From NCBI RefSeq assembly GCF_023101765.2, contig NC_064237.1, positions 6,171,649 to 6,235,648 on the forward strand: DNA of 64,000 bases, read 5' to 3'. Origin of the DNA: Spodoptera frugiperda. Taxonomy: Eukaryota; Arthropoda; Insecta; Lepidoptera; Noctuidae. The position numbers and the translations under genes were made by a program. Shown here one piece after another: positions 24,617-37,339 of this stretch (the stretch's first letter is position 1; each line of letters starts with the position of its first letter). The notes beneath the pieces were generated by a model, which searched no databases, had not been told where the DNA came from, and was given only the letters and a program-made list of their open reading frames with translations.

Positions 24617-24735
24617 CTAAAAATAACGGTTTACTCACGTGACAAGAGTCCCTTTGTGATCGAAACTAGTAGAGATGAGAAAAGCTCTACTATATTTACG
24701 TAAGTATATTTATGAGAGTAAACTGTTATTTTTAG
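24617..24735. mobile_element. Small foldback element, 119 bp
   Basis: The ends CTAAAAATAACGGTTTACTC and GAGTAAACTGTTATTTTTAG are inverted repeats of 20 bases with one mismatch. The interior includes CACGTGACAAGAGTCCC and AACTAGTAGAGATGAG, distantly like the dispersed repeat at 1330-1620. Confidence 0.65.
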
Positions 24736-27499
24736 ATAAAAGATTATTTTTTTCGAAATATAGCTCATCTTTTACATCATACAAATCCTGACACGTATTG
24801 TATATTGGTGCACTAAGTCTCCTGATGTGGTATTTGAGTAATAAAATATAGAAATAAGTACTTTAAACATTAAGTAAGATGAGCCCTTTTACCAGGGTTA
24901 CTGCAACGAAAAGGAGCCTATGTGTTATTCCAGAATATAACTATCCATCTTGTGCAAATTTTCATTTAGATTCGTTTAGTACGATTAGGTTTTATAAGTT
25001 TTGCCAAAATTCTCTCAAACTCTCACATTTATATTATTAATACCTACGCCTCTATTCTTTGAAGTCTTGAAGTAAATACTAGTTCAATAATTATATTTTT
25101 GGAACAAAACCCAGAACCCTTGGCTCCCTATTTTGTTTAGTGTAACAGCTTTTTGTGTAACTGTGATGAATGCGGTATTTTAGCTAAGTTCTGCCTAAAA
25201 TAATGGCCGACCTCATTCAGCGTTTATGACGCAAACGCCGTTTAAGGAAATTGTTTTCTTTTCAATTTTGGCTAAGAATATTGCTTAGTCTGGCTGTGAA
25301 CACAATTATACAGTGTTATACATAAGAAATCACTTTAATAGTAACTATCAAGTATTCTAATGTAATTTTACACTACGTTGATGAATTTTGTAGCAAATGT
25401 ACCTTCTGCAAACCACAGCGGGTGAGCAACATATTCAACTAGTTCACTACAAAGTCTTAGAAATATAAGATATTTCTTGTGTAGTGCTTCTCCTCCGGGA
25501 TTGAAGACTCCATGTCCCCGTACCTTATCTCCGGAGTATGAAAATTCACTTTCCGTCCTCTAGCAAATCACCCAAAAGTTGTGCAAAGTTTTTAAGAGCG
25601 AACCTTTGCACAACACTTCAGCCCTTTTACAAAACACCTGACAAAGGCTACAAATTTGGCCCTTAGAGGATTCAGACCGAAATTAAGTAAAATATAGTAC
25701 ACTCTTGCCTCGTAATTCACCAAGAAATGGCAGTATTAATGCCATAAAGTACACTCTTAGATATTAAACTATTACATCAAAGAATATTATGGCACCGAGA
25801 TTGAAATTTCGACACTACTTAGTTGTCGAATTAATATGTTAATAAACTCTCCTTTGAATTAATCTCATGGGGATGACCCAGAATATTTAGTCTTCACTCT
25901 TCAGATTACATCAACATGTTCAGTGTTTACAAAACATGGTTTTTGCAAGGCAATGAACTTAAAGTTGTACTTCATTCGTAGGTAAATGGTGGAAGTTTGC
26001 AGTGCCATTATCGAGGGCTCAGGAACTTAGGCAGCGTAATAATGCCTTTGGGCCTCCTTAGAGATTATGAGCGTTGGAACGTCCTCGGATGTACATACTC
26101 GTACAACTAACATTACAACAAAAGGTAATTCGAGGCACTATGCTGAGAAACCAGGCTACAACTGGATTAACTTAATTATAACAATGCGACGAATAAAAGA
26201 TTGTGTTTCCCTCGGTATGCTTCAGTTTAAATGATTCTCTGGCTTGACCTTTAGGAAGTTTAACACAATTAATTTTTACACAAATTAGAACGTGGTTTGT
26301 GTGCCTATTTTCCTCAAATATGCTGTAAGTAATAGGTAAAAAATAATAGCACATATCTACAATAAAAAAGTAAGCACACTATGTTCCATCAACAAAATTT
26401 GTATCAGTAATACGTGGAACATGTTTGTAAAAGTTTCAACTGTAACCCTTTCCCCTATATTTACTTGGCGACCAAGGGACAAGGTTTATAAGTCCAAAAG
26501 GCCCCGTAAACCAAGTTGGATATAACTGAGAGCATACCTGTTTAAAAGGGACGCCGTAATAAATATATCACTTTATCCCGATGGATGTTCGAAGCCGCAA
26601 GGCAGCGCTAATTTGCAGCGCAAATATTTCTTGTTGCTTTAGAAGCTTTACAAATAATCCTATTAGCATTTTATAGCGCTGAGGCGGATTTTTTATCAAA
26701 TCATTGTACCTCGTTAGACAGAGTAAACATCACAGTATTTAGCCACGTCAAAGAATTATTATAAATAATCTTGTATACGAAAGAGATCCTTTAAAACGCC
26801 TTTAAGCCTTTTAAGTGTTTACTCTTTGAGAAATCTCAGTAGAGCGTCTGAGCACCATTTTAAAACGTTATTAATTATTCAGGAAATTGTTAAGACTCGC
26901 CTGACGTCTCGTTTACAAAATGATTTTATTGCATACATTTGCTCATTTTGCTACTTAAAATTATTTAAGTTGTTACTCACTAAGTACGTAAGAGTGGAGA
27001 TAATTAGTCAAGGATTTTAGCATGGTGAAAAGTGGGCGTTATATTGCAAATGTACATCGGTACCTACCCTTTTGAAGATTAAATGGCGTGACGTTTCCTC
27101 ATCTTACGCTTTGATGCGTGTGGTCGGTTTAGTATGAGATTTAGCTATATGTTAATCCTTTATTCTCCTTTGAACTACAAAACTGTAAGTCTTAGACTTA
27201 ATCTTTCGTAATATTCAGTACTTTTGAATGTTCAACTCAATAGGTTTCCACGTAAAATACCGCGACTAGTTAGCTTGGAAAGGTCTTAAAAAATCTAACA
27301 AGGGTCTAATTATGTTCGTGTGTTCATTTGATGTTATTCCATCTGTAAACTTCATACTGTACATTTCAGTAGAAAGAGAACACGTTATGTTGCTGTCCTT
27401 GTCATTTTGAGCGTGACGTCACTGATATGTCATTTGTTTTTCTTCTGGACAGTGAAAAGCTGTTTGTTCCGGCAGTATCCTGATGGGTGTCGATCATTT

Positions 27500-27622
27500 C
27501 TCTCGCCTCAGGCGAGGCGAGAGAGAGTGTCAGAGTCTAACTGACTAAAAGCCACCCCGTTCCTTCTCCTGATTTTCGAGCCGGAGACACGGTAACCCGC
27601 TAGGCAGTTTGCAGCACCGTCG
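27500..27622 (-). repeat. 5'-truncated LINE 3' tail
   Basis: The complement shows CTGCAAACTGCCTAGCGGGT, TACCGTGTCTCCGGCTCG and GTTAGACTCTGACACTCTC, matching the shared tail of the LINE family. At its end CTCTCGCCTCAGGCGAGGCG forms a small palindrome, comparable to the one at 57976-58005. Confidence 0.6.
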
Positions 27623-28387
27623 TGCACTTATTGTATTGATATCAATGTGTCGGTCCAATTCCCTCAAAAGGCCGGCAATAGTATACTTGTAACTTTCTAG
27701 TGTTCTAAGATATGGTAATATATAATTAGTGTGATTTATTATTTAAACACTAAACTTCGACATAGCGTTCTACCAACCATCATACAAAGGTATTAATTCA
27801 AAACCATCTCATTTAAAAAACACTTCAACGAAAATGTACAACTTAAAATCTTTGAAGAAACAAGCAATCAAGATTTAATGACGTCGTATACGATCCTGTA
27901 CAATAACGCTAATCTATGCAAAGACTTTGCTTAAACGTGATTAGCCGCCTAATTTGCAAGAGGTTAATTACAGTGCGCCATATTGCCGGCTTTTAACGTC
28001 TTGGATTATTACCTTTGACTGGTTAATGAGCATGTATTATAGCTACACTAGCACGTTGTTAATTGAAGCGGATTTGGTTTATTTATGTACTTACTTACAT
28101 ATGTTCATTATGTATGCTGTTACTTAGGAGGTACAGCTGATGTGGAGTGCTGTCTACTTAGTTTTGGTGGAGTTTTGCAGTGCAAGATTTTTATGCATTT
28201 GTTGAGTACTTATTCGTAATCACATCGGCTTACGAAGTTTTGGGATAGGTATTGCAATGTGGACTCAATTTGGAGACATGTTGCACTACTTAACCTAAAC
28301 TAAAAGTCATAGTCATAGGGTGTGACACACACTGCAACATGACAAAATGGGTTGGCAGGAAATAATGTACAGTTATTCGACGTTAAG

Positions 28388-28733
28388 GATGCTTTTCCAC
28401 CAGAGATGAACTATGCTACGTTGCTGTGGATGCGATTGGCTTTCACCTATTTTATTCATTGGTACACGTAGCTTAGTACTGGTGGAAATGGACTCAGCTA
28501 AGCTATGTTTTTATATGGAAAGATGCGTGCTATGGATACGTGCTATGGATGTGTGCTATGGATGGCTTCCCTACTATCGATACATCGAATACTTGAGCTG
28601 CGTATCTTATTCGCACAGCTATCGGGATCTACATCATAGAGTATCAGTGGAAACGGTCACACAGTTTCACAGCTTAGCTATTACATCTTCGTAGCAAAGC
28701 TACATAGCACATCTCTGGTGGAAAAACACCGTA
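28388..28733. mobile_element. Foldback MITE with subterminal repeats
   Basis: The left end GCTTTTCCACCAGAGATG and the right end CATCTCTGGTGGAAAAAC pair. Pairing continues inward with CTATGCTACGTTGCT versus AGCAAAGCTACATAGCA. The interior has a triplicated GTGCTATGGAT motif at about 28525-28565. No target duplication is evident. The 93-codon open frame inside it shares no features with proteins. Confidence 0.7.
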
Positions 28734-31344
28734 AGCATTTGCATAAGCATTATGTTGCTTGCACAAATAAACTGGTGTGGTGTATTAGAATAAAATAGTA
28801 TCTACTTACTTATAAACATGACTACTACTAACTAAACATTACATTGTGCGCTTTGTCCCAATGTTATCCCGGATTCCAAGCCAAGAATGGCCAGTAACGA
28901 CGAACCTTTTCTTAGAACATCATAATCGTTACGGCTTATACAAAAATTTCCATCTGCTTTTCTTTACAATTCACACAATAGAGGTTGAATAAAGATAATA
29001 ATATAAATGCTACTGATCCTCTTTCAAGTATGATAATAAGGAATGTGATTTAGGTATGCATTAAATGCGGATTTAAAGGGTTCGGGGAACATTGGTTTTC
29101 TTTGTATATTTAAGTATTTATCTGTAAAGACTATGTTGTTTGGTTCTGTTGTGTTAGTCGCATGATGTTGAATTCAAAATTCATAAAATGGATATGCAGT
29201 ATTCAATAGCTAGTATTCAAGAGTTGAGTTATCAGATTTGCCACAAGACTCACTGCAGAACATAAATAGGCATCCTTAGATGATTTCATGTTTGGCCGAT
29301 TAATACATTCCATTCCTTTTCTCTCCTACTAATCTTAAAATTGACTGTGCCCGACATATATTGTATATTGTATTTCCACCACCTGTGTACATTATGGATG
29401 CAATAAATAGTATAAATACGATTCCATACCGAAACCAAAAATCAAAACTAATATCTCCATACAATAATCTCTTTTACCACTAAACTGTTGCATGTATTAC
29501 CTAAAACTCTTCTCAAATCTCCTAGCTTCTTCAAATTACCTAATCCCCAAATAGCTTACCAAACAAATTAGAATAGGTATCTATAACAACGGTAGGAATC
29601 GAGAACTCGGAACAATACTTATAGTATCGCAAGCTTGCCTTACAGCAATTAAATGGATCATCCGAGCGAGTCCGAAACAATTTCGCGGATATGCCCTCTA
29701 TAATAGTTGTAATCGGATTAGTGAAATTAGTTCGTACAGCTTAACCGAACTGACCGTACCTATATGTTTGTATCGATGTGTAAGGAAGCAAGCGTTAGGA
29801 ATCGGTATCTCTGAGAGTAATCATTTAATTTAAGCAACACAAATATAATATTGAAAACAGTTTATGATTTGTATGTCATCTGTAAATTTGTTATTCAATT
29901 AAATGTGTATATATGTATATTTCGTTCTAACATCGCCTTGGAATACTCTGTTATGATGTTGTAAATTAAGAAAACAAAATAGAATGACGTCATACAATTT
30001 TTACAAGTTAATTTAAAGGATTATTCGATATTCATTCGTTAAAAAAGGCTAGTTAGGTTCATTTTTGCAGTACGGTACCTACCTATTTAGTTTTTGAATC
30101 TTCATGTTCATAAATCTAGTAAAATTCAAGCGTTGATATTTGTTGAATAAAGTATTCCGTACATTATCCTTTTACGATGAGGTCAGTAAATATCTTCTTG
30201 GAATATGCTTGGGTTTAGATGGAATGACATATTCGTAGTCTCCTCGTTTCTCGATCTCAGAGAAAGAGAAATATCTATTTCCTAGAAGCAGGGACTTACA
30301 TTCTCTTTGTTTAATAATGAGTAATAATACGCAGTCTAGAATGGAACAGAGATTATGGGGCCTAATTAGCTCGATCATGTACCTATTAAGTGTATTATAG
30401 GTACTTCGGGACTTACGTTGCTACATACAATATCTCGGCGTAATCCCTTCACTCCACGTTAACAAGAATCAAACAAACGTGGAATTAAATAATTCATTTA
30501 TTTATTTTAGTTCAGATAGTTTGGATGCAATATATGATATTGATAGAGACTAGATTCTTACGCTTATTATTTGTCAACCCAATGCAATTATCATCATTAT
30601 ATGTCAGGTAGCCCGTGATAATTAACTAAGTATTGGCCTCTCACTAATAGGTCTCCTCTACACAAGAGAGCTTGCTTGCCGTAATTGCTTGCTCAACGTT
30701 TGGCATAATAGGGTAGATGACTAATTTTTATCTTAATGTCCGTCTTTTAAAACATAATGAAACAAATACTTTCGAAGATTTATATTGATTTGAAATATCG
30801 CGTGACGTCACTTCTAGGTACGTTTTATACGTAGAAATGATGGATTGGCTAACTCCTAAACCTTGATTCGTTTTTTTTAAGTATTATTATCTTAAATGAC
30901 AAAAACAAAAGATACGTGTCTAAAATTTTTGATTATCTAACATGATGGACAAAATAGATTTTTACTTTTCATACCCCGTCATCATCCCTAAGTATTTGTA
31001 AAAGTATCAACTGAATATATTTTATTTCTATTATATACTCACACATAACAGATGTAAGTGATACATTTCACATAAGTTATTACTTTAATATCGCAAGATT
31101 TTGCACAAAACTGCTGTCATTTTACTGTTTATCGCTGAGATTGTTCCGAGTCAGTATGTAGTTTAAAGTGAATTATGGAGTTAGATGCAATGAATATATT
31201 TAAAACTGTATTATACACACGTTTTGTTGAAATGTTAGAGCCTTAGATTATGAAAGAGACATCTATTACATTGTCTTGTTGACTGCGCGTAAAGAAGTAA
31301 GTATCTTTTGTTTTTTTTTTAAATGTCGTCCCTCATTACTATTT

Positions 31345-31478
31345 TCTATTGTGTCGTGGGTGCGTTTACAAACATACAATTTGACATACACATGACACCC
31401 AGACCCGGAACAACAATCTGCGAATCACAGAAAGAGTTGTTCCGTGCGGGAATCGAAACCGCGAAAACAACAGCTAAT
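31345..31478 (-). repeat. tRNA-derived SINE, reversed partial copy
   Basis: In complement: GTTTCGATTCCCGCACGG (B box region), AACAACTCTTTCTGTGATTC, TTGTTGTTCCGGGTCTGG, GTGTCATGTGTATGTC and GTTTGTAAACGCACCCACGA, the same family as the intronic Taf1 SINEs. The A-box end is missing. Confidence 0.7.
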
Positions 31479-32764
31479 TAAGAATATGATAGACGTAAGT
31501 CTGTAATTATGCTTATATTTTTATTATGGTAAATAGGTACCTAGTGAAATGGAAGATCATACTCGACCCAGGATCTACAAATGTACCTAACTGCTTGTTT
31601 AATAGATCTGTTTAGTCACAAGACGTTAGTTTGCAAGTTAATTTTGTTTATTCTATTTACAGACACGGACAGCTAATATCGAGAAGAAAAAATAGATATC
31701 GAGATTATTATGAATACAAAAAAGAATAGCTCTCGTTTTTTTAACGTGCTGATGAAATATTTTCAACTATCTTTTAATTAACAAAAAAGACAAAAATATT
31801 CAACGAAATAAGGCGGTTGTGTTATTAAAAAATAAATTTTACTGAAAAACTTTTGGGCTATTATTTCTTTACATTATTTTTATTTGATCTAGATTAGTGA
31901 ATATAGTAGATAGGTAATACGGTATGCCTTAAGTACTAAAATATTATATAGCTAGTTCTTAAGACAAGTTTAAGTTTACTATTATAATCTACTTGCTTAT
32001 ATCTTTTACATATTTTTATCGGTTCATACGATCCAAATAAAACGACCAAACTAAATTGAGACCTATGTTAAATGAAAACAGCACAAATTCCCTTTTTATT
32101 TTATTTTCCATACTAACATCTTGAAAATATTTGCTTTCTACTAGAGTATGCCAAAAATTATGTTATGTTTATCGAGGGTAGAGGTTGTTATTCTGTCTAG
32201 AAATTTCATAATGGGTTGAGCGAAGTAATATCGTAACTGAGGCCTGGATCTTGCTATGAAATGAGAAATGGTTTAATCTAGGCCTTTTAGTAGGTATACA
32301 TATAACGTTACATTCCGGAATGTAGGTTTATGAGGTCCAACATTTATGTCTGTCCGATATTAATATTATTAACTGACAGATTACATGATATAGGTACCTA
32401 CCCACTTCATGTTAGGTAGGTACAGGCAAGACTATCGCCTTCTCGACTTGTTAGTTGTGGGACTACTAGTAAATCTAAAGTATGTATAAGAAAATAATTT
32501 GATAAGTACGTAATTATGTAAGTTTTCTGTCTACTCATTTGGGGATAAACGTAGAAATACAAGCAGAAGGGGGCGTTACTGGGCTGTTTTTAGCAACATC
32601 TGATTAAAACAACTGATACCTATCCTAAAAAAAATATTGCTTTAATAAAATGTAAGGAAGAAAAACACATAAAATTCCATGTAGACAATAAGATAAAGAA
32701 ACACAAGTTAAGTATAAGTAAATATCTAATAAAAAGTATCTGGTAAGAGTGTACTTATAAACAA

Positions 32765-32971
32765 CTAGCTACTCCTGCGCGGTTTCACCCGCTCTGCTCG
32801 GCTCCTATTGATCGTAGCGTGGTGTTTTACAGCCTATAACCTTTCTCGATAAGTGCACTATCCAAAACAAAAATAAGTATTAAAATTGGACAAGTAGTTC
32901 AAGAGATAATCGTGTTCAAACAAAAAAACAAAGAAACAAAATCTTCAGCTTTACTTATATTAATTCACAGA
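32765..32971 (-). mobile_element. Short non-autonomous Helitron, reversed
   Basis: The complement ends GAAACCGCGCAGGAGTAG and CTAG (plus strand 32765-32768, with the flanking T appearing as A at 32764). It shares AAACACCACGCTACGATC and AGCCGAGCAGAGCGGGTG-like words with the copy at 9688-9902. The 5' end near 32971 is diverged (TAATATAAGTAAAGCTGAAG). Confidence 0.65.
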
Positions 32972-33544
32972 TTCTGTTGTACCTAGTATGTAGATATAGT
33001 CATGTTCAAGCACCTAATACCGGCGGATGACGGGTAGATACAGCTTGTTGCGGTAATTAGGAATGTGGATTACGCAACACGACAATTCCAGTGCGTTTAT
33101 CGAACTAGCTTGCCACCGCAGACATAAATTATACGGACAACGCAAGTAGGCTTTACGCGTTACACGCTGACTGAAATGAACTGGCTTAGTTCTGTCCAGC
33201 CAGTAGTAATGGGCGGTTTTTGAACTGATTTTCCGGAATGGTTTTCCAAGATTGAATTTTTTGTTTTGAATTTTAATGAAGTTTTTTTTCTTTTTGGTAC
33301 ATACCAGGTACATAGGTAGGTATAAATATACCATAGGCAAAGTTACCTAAGGTTTAAGGACAATTTTTTTTTTAGTTAATACAACTTTTTGATAACCATT
33401 TTTTTTTATTAATATTATTTTATCACATTACTCACATTAATGTTTGACGAGGAACTCTACTAGTTTCAAGCCATGTTTGTTAGAATCATCAAACAGTAAG
33501 GTATGTACCTTAAGCCAAACAGTTACCTACCTACATAATAATTA

Positions 33545-33711
33545 ATTAAATCCTTGACCGTCACTGGAAGCTTTATTATTGAGAGAGCATATCCGTTTCC
33601 GGCGATTTCTTATGATTTTAGTACTTTTTTGACCTACCCAGTGGCGCCACCTGGTGTTTGCTTGTCATTTTAGTTACATAAAATGTCCGAGCTACTTTTT
33701 TGTTCATTGGC
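33545..33711 (+). repeat. DIRS left inverted terminal repeat
   Basis: It starts ATTAAATCCTTGACCG and runs through CACTGGAAGCTTTATTATTG, CCGTTTCCGGCGATTTCT and CAGTGGCGCCACCTGGTG to GTTCATTGGC. From CACTGGAAGC inward it is the reverse complement of 38610-38755 with no difference I can see. The outermost 15-17 bases differ from the right end. Confidence 0.88.
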
Positions 33712-34121
33712 GTTTCGTTCTCCGGCGAAGCAACTTGTGCGCATCGGTTCACCATCGATGCTTAAAGTTACATTTACTTTATCCTTTGTTTTAAATTTCA
33801 ATAATAAATACATAATTTTATTTTTAGAATAAAAGAAAAATAACGTATATTTTAACGGTTTTTCCGTTCGAATTATTTTTTAAATTACCGAATATCCATT
33901 TGAATTAATATATTTCAAAATATAGTGGTGCTGATTTAATGGTGAGTTCATTTGAAGAAGAAACTGTAAGTACCTACCTTACTTTTTAAAAGTGATCAAT
34001 ACTTTTTATGGTTGTTCCGTGTGGATCACAACTAACATTTATTTGTTTTGCTTCATATTTTTGTTTGTGCTAACAATTTTACTGTTTTTTATTTTGTTAT
34101 TTTGAAGTTACAATTGTGATA

Positions 34122-35456
34122 ATGGATGATCAAGTTGATGTTTCGGTTGCCGAACCACAAGTTGTGGCCGGCCCGAGTGGAAGGACCCGCAAACGAAATG
34201 TTAGCAGCTCTAGTAGCAGCACGACGTCTAGTAGCTCTTCGAGCTCATCTTCTCCAAAACGTACCAAGCGGTCGCGCCGCTCTCGTCGTAAGAAGAATAA
34301 GCGCGCCCGACAATCTAATTCGACATTGGGCAAACTTATAAAAGAAGTTCAGGAGTTACGCGAACAAGTTTTCGTTAATAATACGCATAATGCTTGCCAT
34401 GATGGGCTATCAGTTTGTTCTGGGGTCAGTGGAGAACTATATGACCAACATTTTGAGGAACAAACTGAATGCCCCAACGTAGATGATAAAAACTCACAAT
34501 TAGACTTCACTTTTGATATCGAAACAAAGCTTAAGGAACCATCTGTTCCAAAAACTCCTGAAAATCTTTTAAAAATGCTACTTGACGTCCAGCGTTTAGG
34601 TAGCTCCGCTTGGTCGGAAGTAAGGTATTCTGATACTCAAAAACTCTACAACCATAGCCCAGGTTTCATAGACTTGGACACAAATGAAGAGATTAAGATG
34701 TACGATACCTTACGTCACCTTGCACATGCTGATAAATCATACGCAGCAATTACTTTTTGTATCCTTAAACAAAAAGAATCTTTACAAGAAGCTATTCGTA
34801 ATCTCCTTTTGTGGGCTAAAAGTACACAAGTTAATTACGATAATTTAAGCGGGAAGGTTGAAGAGTTATTTCAAAAAGGTGATTTACATAAAATTTCTTC
34901 AGACCTGTTACAATTAGTTTGTGGCCATCGAGCTGAAAGTATAGAAATGCGTCGAGACGCAATTACCACTCAAATTCGGGATCCATTAGTTAAAGCATCT
35001 TTGAACAGAATACCCCCAACATCAACTCATTTGTTTAGTCCTGATCTCTTTGCAACGGCATTGGAAAAGGCTGGCGGTATACGCAAAGCTTTTTGGCCTC
35101 CAAAATCTGAGTCTCATACCAGATCTAATCAAGGTAATCGCCGCCCCTCGCGGGGGCTTGGCGTACACAAACCAATAGCTTCATCGCGTGAAGCTCAGCA
35201 TTGTATTTGTTGTCATGAACCAGGCATACCAATACACATGCATACCTATGATAACACACCCTCGCGGGGTGGATATTTTCGCACCAATCATGTAAACAAA
35301 GGCCAGAGTCTACCTTCCTTTCAATCCGACCAGTATGCTAGTAGAGGCTCATTTCACAACCGTGGCTCGCGGTCCGATCGAGGAAGTAACCGAAGTCGAG
35401 GACGTTCAAGCCATTCAAAAAGTTCTCGAGGGAACCAAAAACGTTACAAACAATGA
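34122..35456 (+). CDS. DIRS ORF1, gag-like nucleic-acid-binding protein
   Basis: The open frame gives 444 residues from the ATG at 34122. The N-terminus has a long serine run followed by a strongly basic stretch (SPKRTKRSRRSRRKKNKRAR), then a predicted helical central region that includes LGKLIKEVQELREQVF. Near the C-terminus comes a cysteine/histidine cluster (HCICCHEPGIPIHMH), and the last 60 or so residues are rich in RG, RS and GR. This fits a DIRS gag-like protein that binds RNA or DNA in a particle, but there is no enzymatic motif and sequence similarity of such proteins is low. Its last 120 bases overlap the start of ORF2 in another frame, as in many DIRS elements. Start choice: the ATG in context ATAATGG; no earlier in-frame ATG exists. 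Confidence 0.8.
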   Translation: MDDQVDVSVAEPQVVAGPSGRTRKRNVSSSSSSTTSSSSSSSSSPKRTKRSRRSRRKKNKRARQSNSTLGKLIKEVQELREQVFVNNTHNACHDGLSVCSGVSGELYDQHFEEQTECPNVDDKNSQLDFTFDIETKLKEPSVPKTPENLLKMLLDVQRLGSSAWSEVRYSDTQKLYNHSPGFIDLDTNEEIKMYDTLRHLAHADKSYAAITFCILKQKESLQEAIRNLLLWAKSTQVNYDNLSGKVEELFQKGDLHKISSDLLQLVCGHRAESIEMRRDAITTQIRDPLVKASLNRIPPTSTHLFSPDLFATALEKAGGIRKAFWPPKSESHTRSNQGNRRPSRGLGVHKPIASSREAQHCICCHEPGIPIHMHTYDNTPSRGGYFRTNHVNKGQSLPSFQSDQYASRGSFHNRGSRSDRGSNRSRGRSSHSKSSRGNQKRYKQ

Positions 35457-37324
35457 CTCGATTCGCTTTCGAGCGGGTCAGTTGGCGCACTACCGCTCGA
35501 AGTGGACGGAAATGGGAGCGCCAGAAATTGTTCTAAAATTAATTCAAGGGTATCGCATACCATTTATCAAAAAACCGCCTCTGATATACCCAAATCTAAT
35601 AAACGGGCCGTTCCAAACGCCTGTTTCAAAAGAAATGTCTGCAATAATAGACAAAATGAAATCTCAGGGTATTCTAAAAGTTGTTCAACTCTCACCGAGC
35701 TTCGTCTCCCCTCTATTTTTGACACCAAAGCCCGACGGGTCATCTCGACCCATATTCAATCTGAAAATGTTAAACAAATTTGTAAAGGCCCAACCATTCC
35801 ATTTAATAAATATGAATCGCATCCCAGACTTCTTGCAACCTCAAGACTGGATGTGCAAAATAGACCTATCGCAGGCATATTTTCACTTAAAAATTTCAAA
35901 GTCACACAGGCGCTTCCTTCGCCTCATCTACAACCAAGAACTGCTAGAAATGACCTGCCTTCCATTCGGTTTAAGCACTGCACCCAAAACGTTCTCAATA
36001 CTAACGAATTGGATTGCCCAAATATTACGAGAACGCTGGGACATCCGAATCATAGTCTATCTCGACGACTATTTAATAGTAAATCAGAATGCTCACGTCC
36101 TACGAGATCATGTGCAAATCACATTAGATACATTACAAGATCTTGGTTGGCAAGTAAATTTCGAGAAATCTGTTCTTTATCCACAAAAAACTATAACATA
36201 TTTAGGGATATTGTGGAATCCCTGGGACAATTTAAAATCCCTGCCAAAAGAAAAGACTTTTTCGTTTATCAAAAAAGTCAGTTCAGTTCTCGATCAAGGG
36301 ATGATATCTGTAAAAGAAAATTACAGGACTCCTAAACTTTGCCAGCTACGTTGTCCCTCGGGGCCGACTCAATCACCGGCAACTATTAATGTTCATGACC
36401 TCGCTACCAGAACATGCATCGAAATCCTACCCACTAACACAAAATGTTCAAAACGAACTGGAATGGTGGATTCGCAATTGTCAGGCATCAACACCCCTAC
36501 ATTATCCCCCGCCAGTACACTTCCTGACAACAGATGCATCAAATCATGGGTGGGGAGCTCAACTGAACAATCTGGCTGTGTCGGGCAATTGGTCGCAAGA
36601 GGAACAGACATTGCATTCCAATCAAAAAGAAATGCTAGCCATATTACGCGCCCTCGAAGACAACGCTCACCTACTCCGCAACAGCTCGATCCTGATACAA
36701 TGCGACAACAGGACAGCCGTCAGCTACTTAAGGAACGAAGGAGGTACGAAATCATTACCCCTAATAGAATTAACTTATCAAATTCTGAATTTACTGGACC
36801 AATGTCAAATACACTTCAGCATACACCATCTCCCAGGCAAGTACAACAATCATGCCGACCACTTATCACGTGTTCGCCAAGCTCCAGAATGGCACCTAAT
36901 GCCAGCTTGTACGCAAATGATATTTGCAAAGTGGGGAACCCCAATAATAGATTTGTTTGCCTCGGAGACAGCTCACGTAGTTTACAATTATGTATCCCGA
37001 GACCTGAAAGACCAACAAGCCCTGTTTCACGATGCATTCAGTGTCCCCTGGAACTATTCACTTGCGTGGATATTTCCAACCCCATTCTTAATTCCAAAAG
37101 TCCTAACACACCTAAATCAATCAACAGGTATATTCTTAATAGTAGTACCACGATGGGACAAAGTATTTTGGCGCGCAGACCTCAAAGTCCGAGCACTAGC
37201 TCCGCCGCTAACTCTACACAAGTTACAGACGCACCTGATCGACACATCGACGGGGCTTCCACCCCCACAAGTACAGAAAATCGTCCTCGAAGTTTGGAAA
37301 TGTGGGGGTGGTCCGAGGCAGTAG
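35335..37324 (+). pseudogene. DIRS ORF2: reverse transcriptase, RNase H, methyltransferase-like; frame broken
   Basis: The first segment (frame from 35335) carries reverse-transcriptase blocks: FVSPLFLTPKPDGSSRPI, IDLSQAYFHLKI, CLPFGLSTAPKTF, and the catalytic IVYLDDYLI near 36055-36080. RT similarity in this frame is lost near 36.31-36.33 kb. It resumes in a second frame, where NFASYVVPRGRLNHRQLL is visible just before RNase H. The RNase H acidic residues are all visible: TTDASNHGWG, NQKEMLAIL, IQCDNRTAV, NHADHLSR. After it, WGTPIIDLFASE, then the DA and W-rich region to 37324, resembles the methyltransferase-like domain of DIRS elements. The stop-free first frame continues to 37362 by chance. 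At least one, perhaps two, small indels inactivate this copy unless recoding occurs. Confidence 0.85.
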
Positions 37325-37339
37325 AAACATGGACGGTTA

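Larger units (their letters stand above)
22967..33544. other. Gene-free stretch of about 10.5 kb with scattered repeats
   Basis: No coding exon is supportable on either strand. Identified pieces are foldbacks at 24617-24735 and 28388-28733, a LINE tail at 27500-27622, a reversed SINE at 31345-31478, a reversed Helitron at 32765-32971 and a dispersed repeat at about 33430-33480 directly before the DIRS element. The rest is AT-rich with nothing I can assign. Confidence 0.55.

Noticed and set aside
35502..36335. 277-codon frame overlapping DIRS reverse transcriptase
   Set aside because: It reads in a shifted frame over RT. Conserved RT motifs including YLDD are in the other frame.
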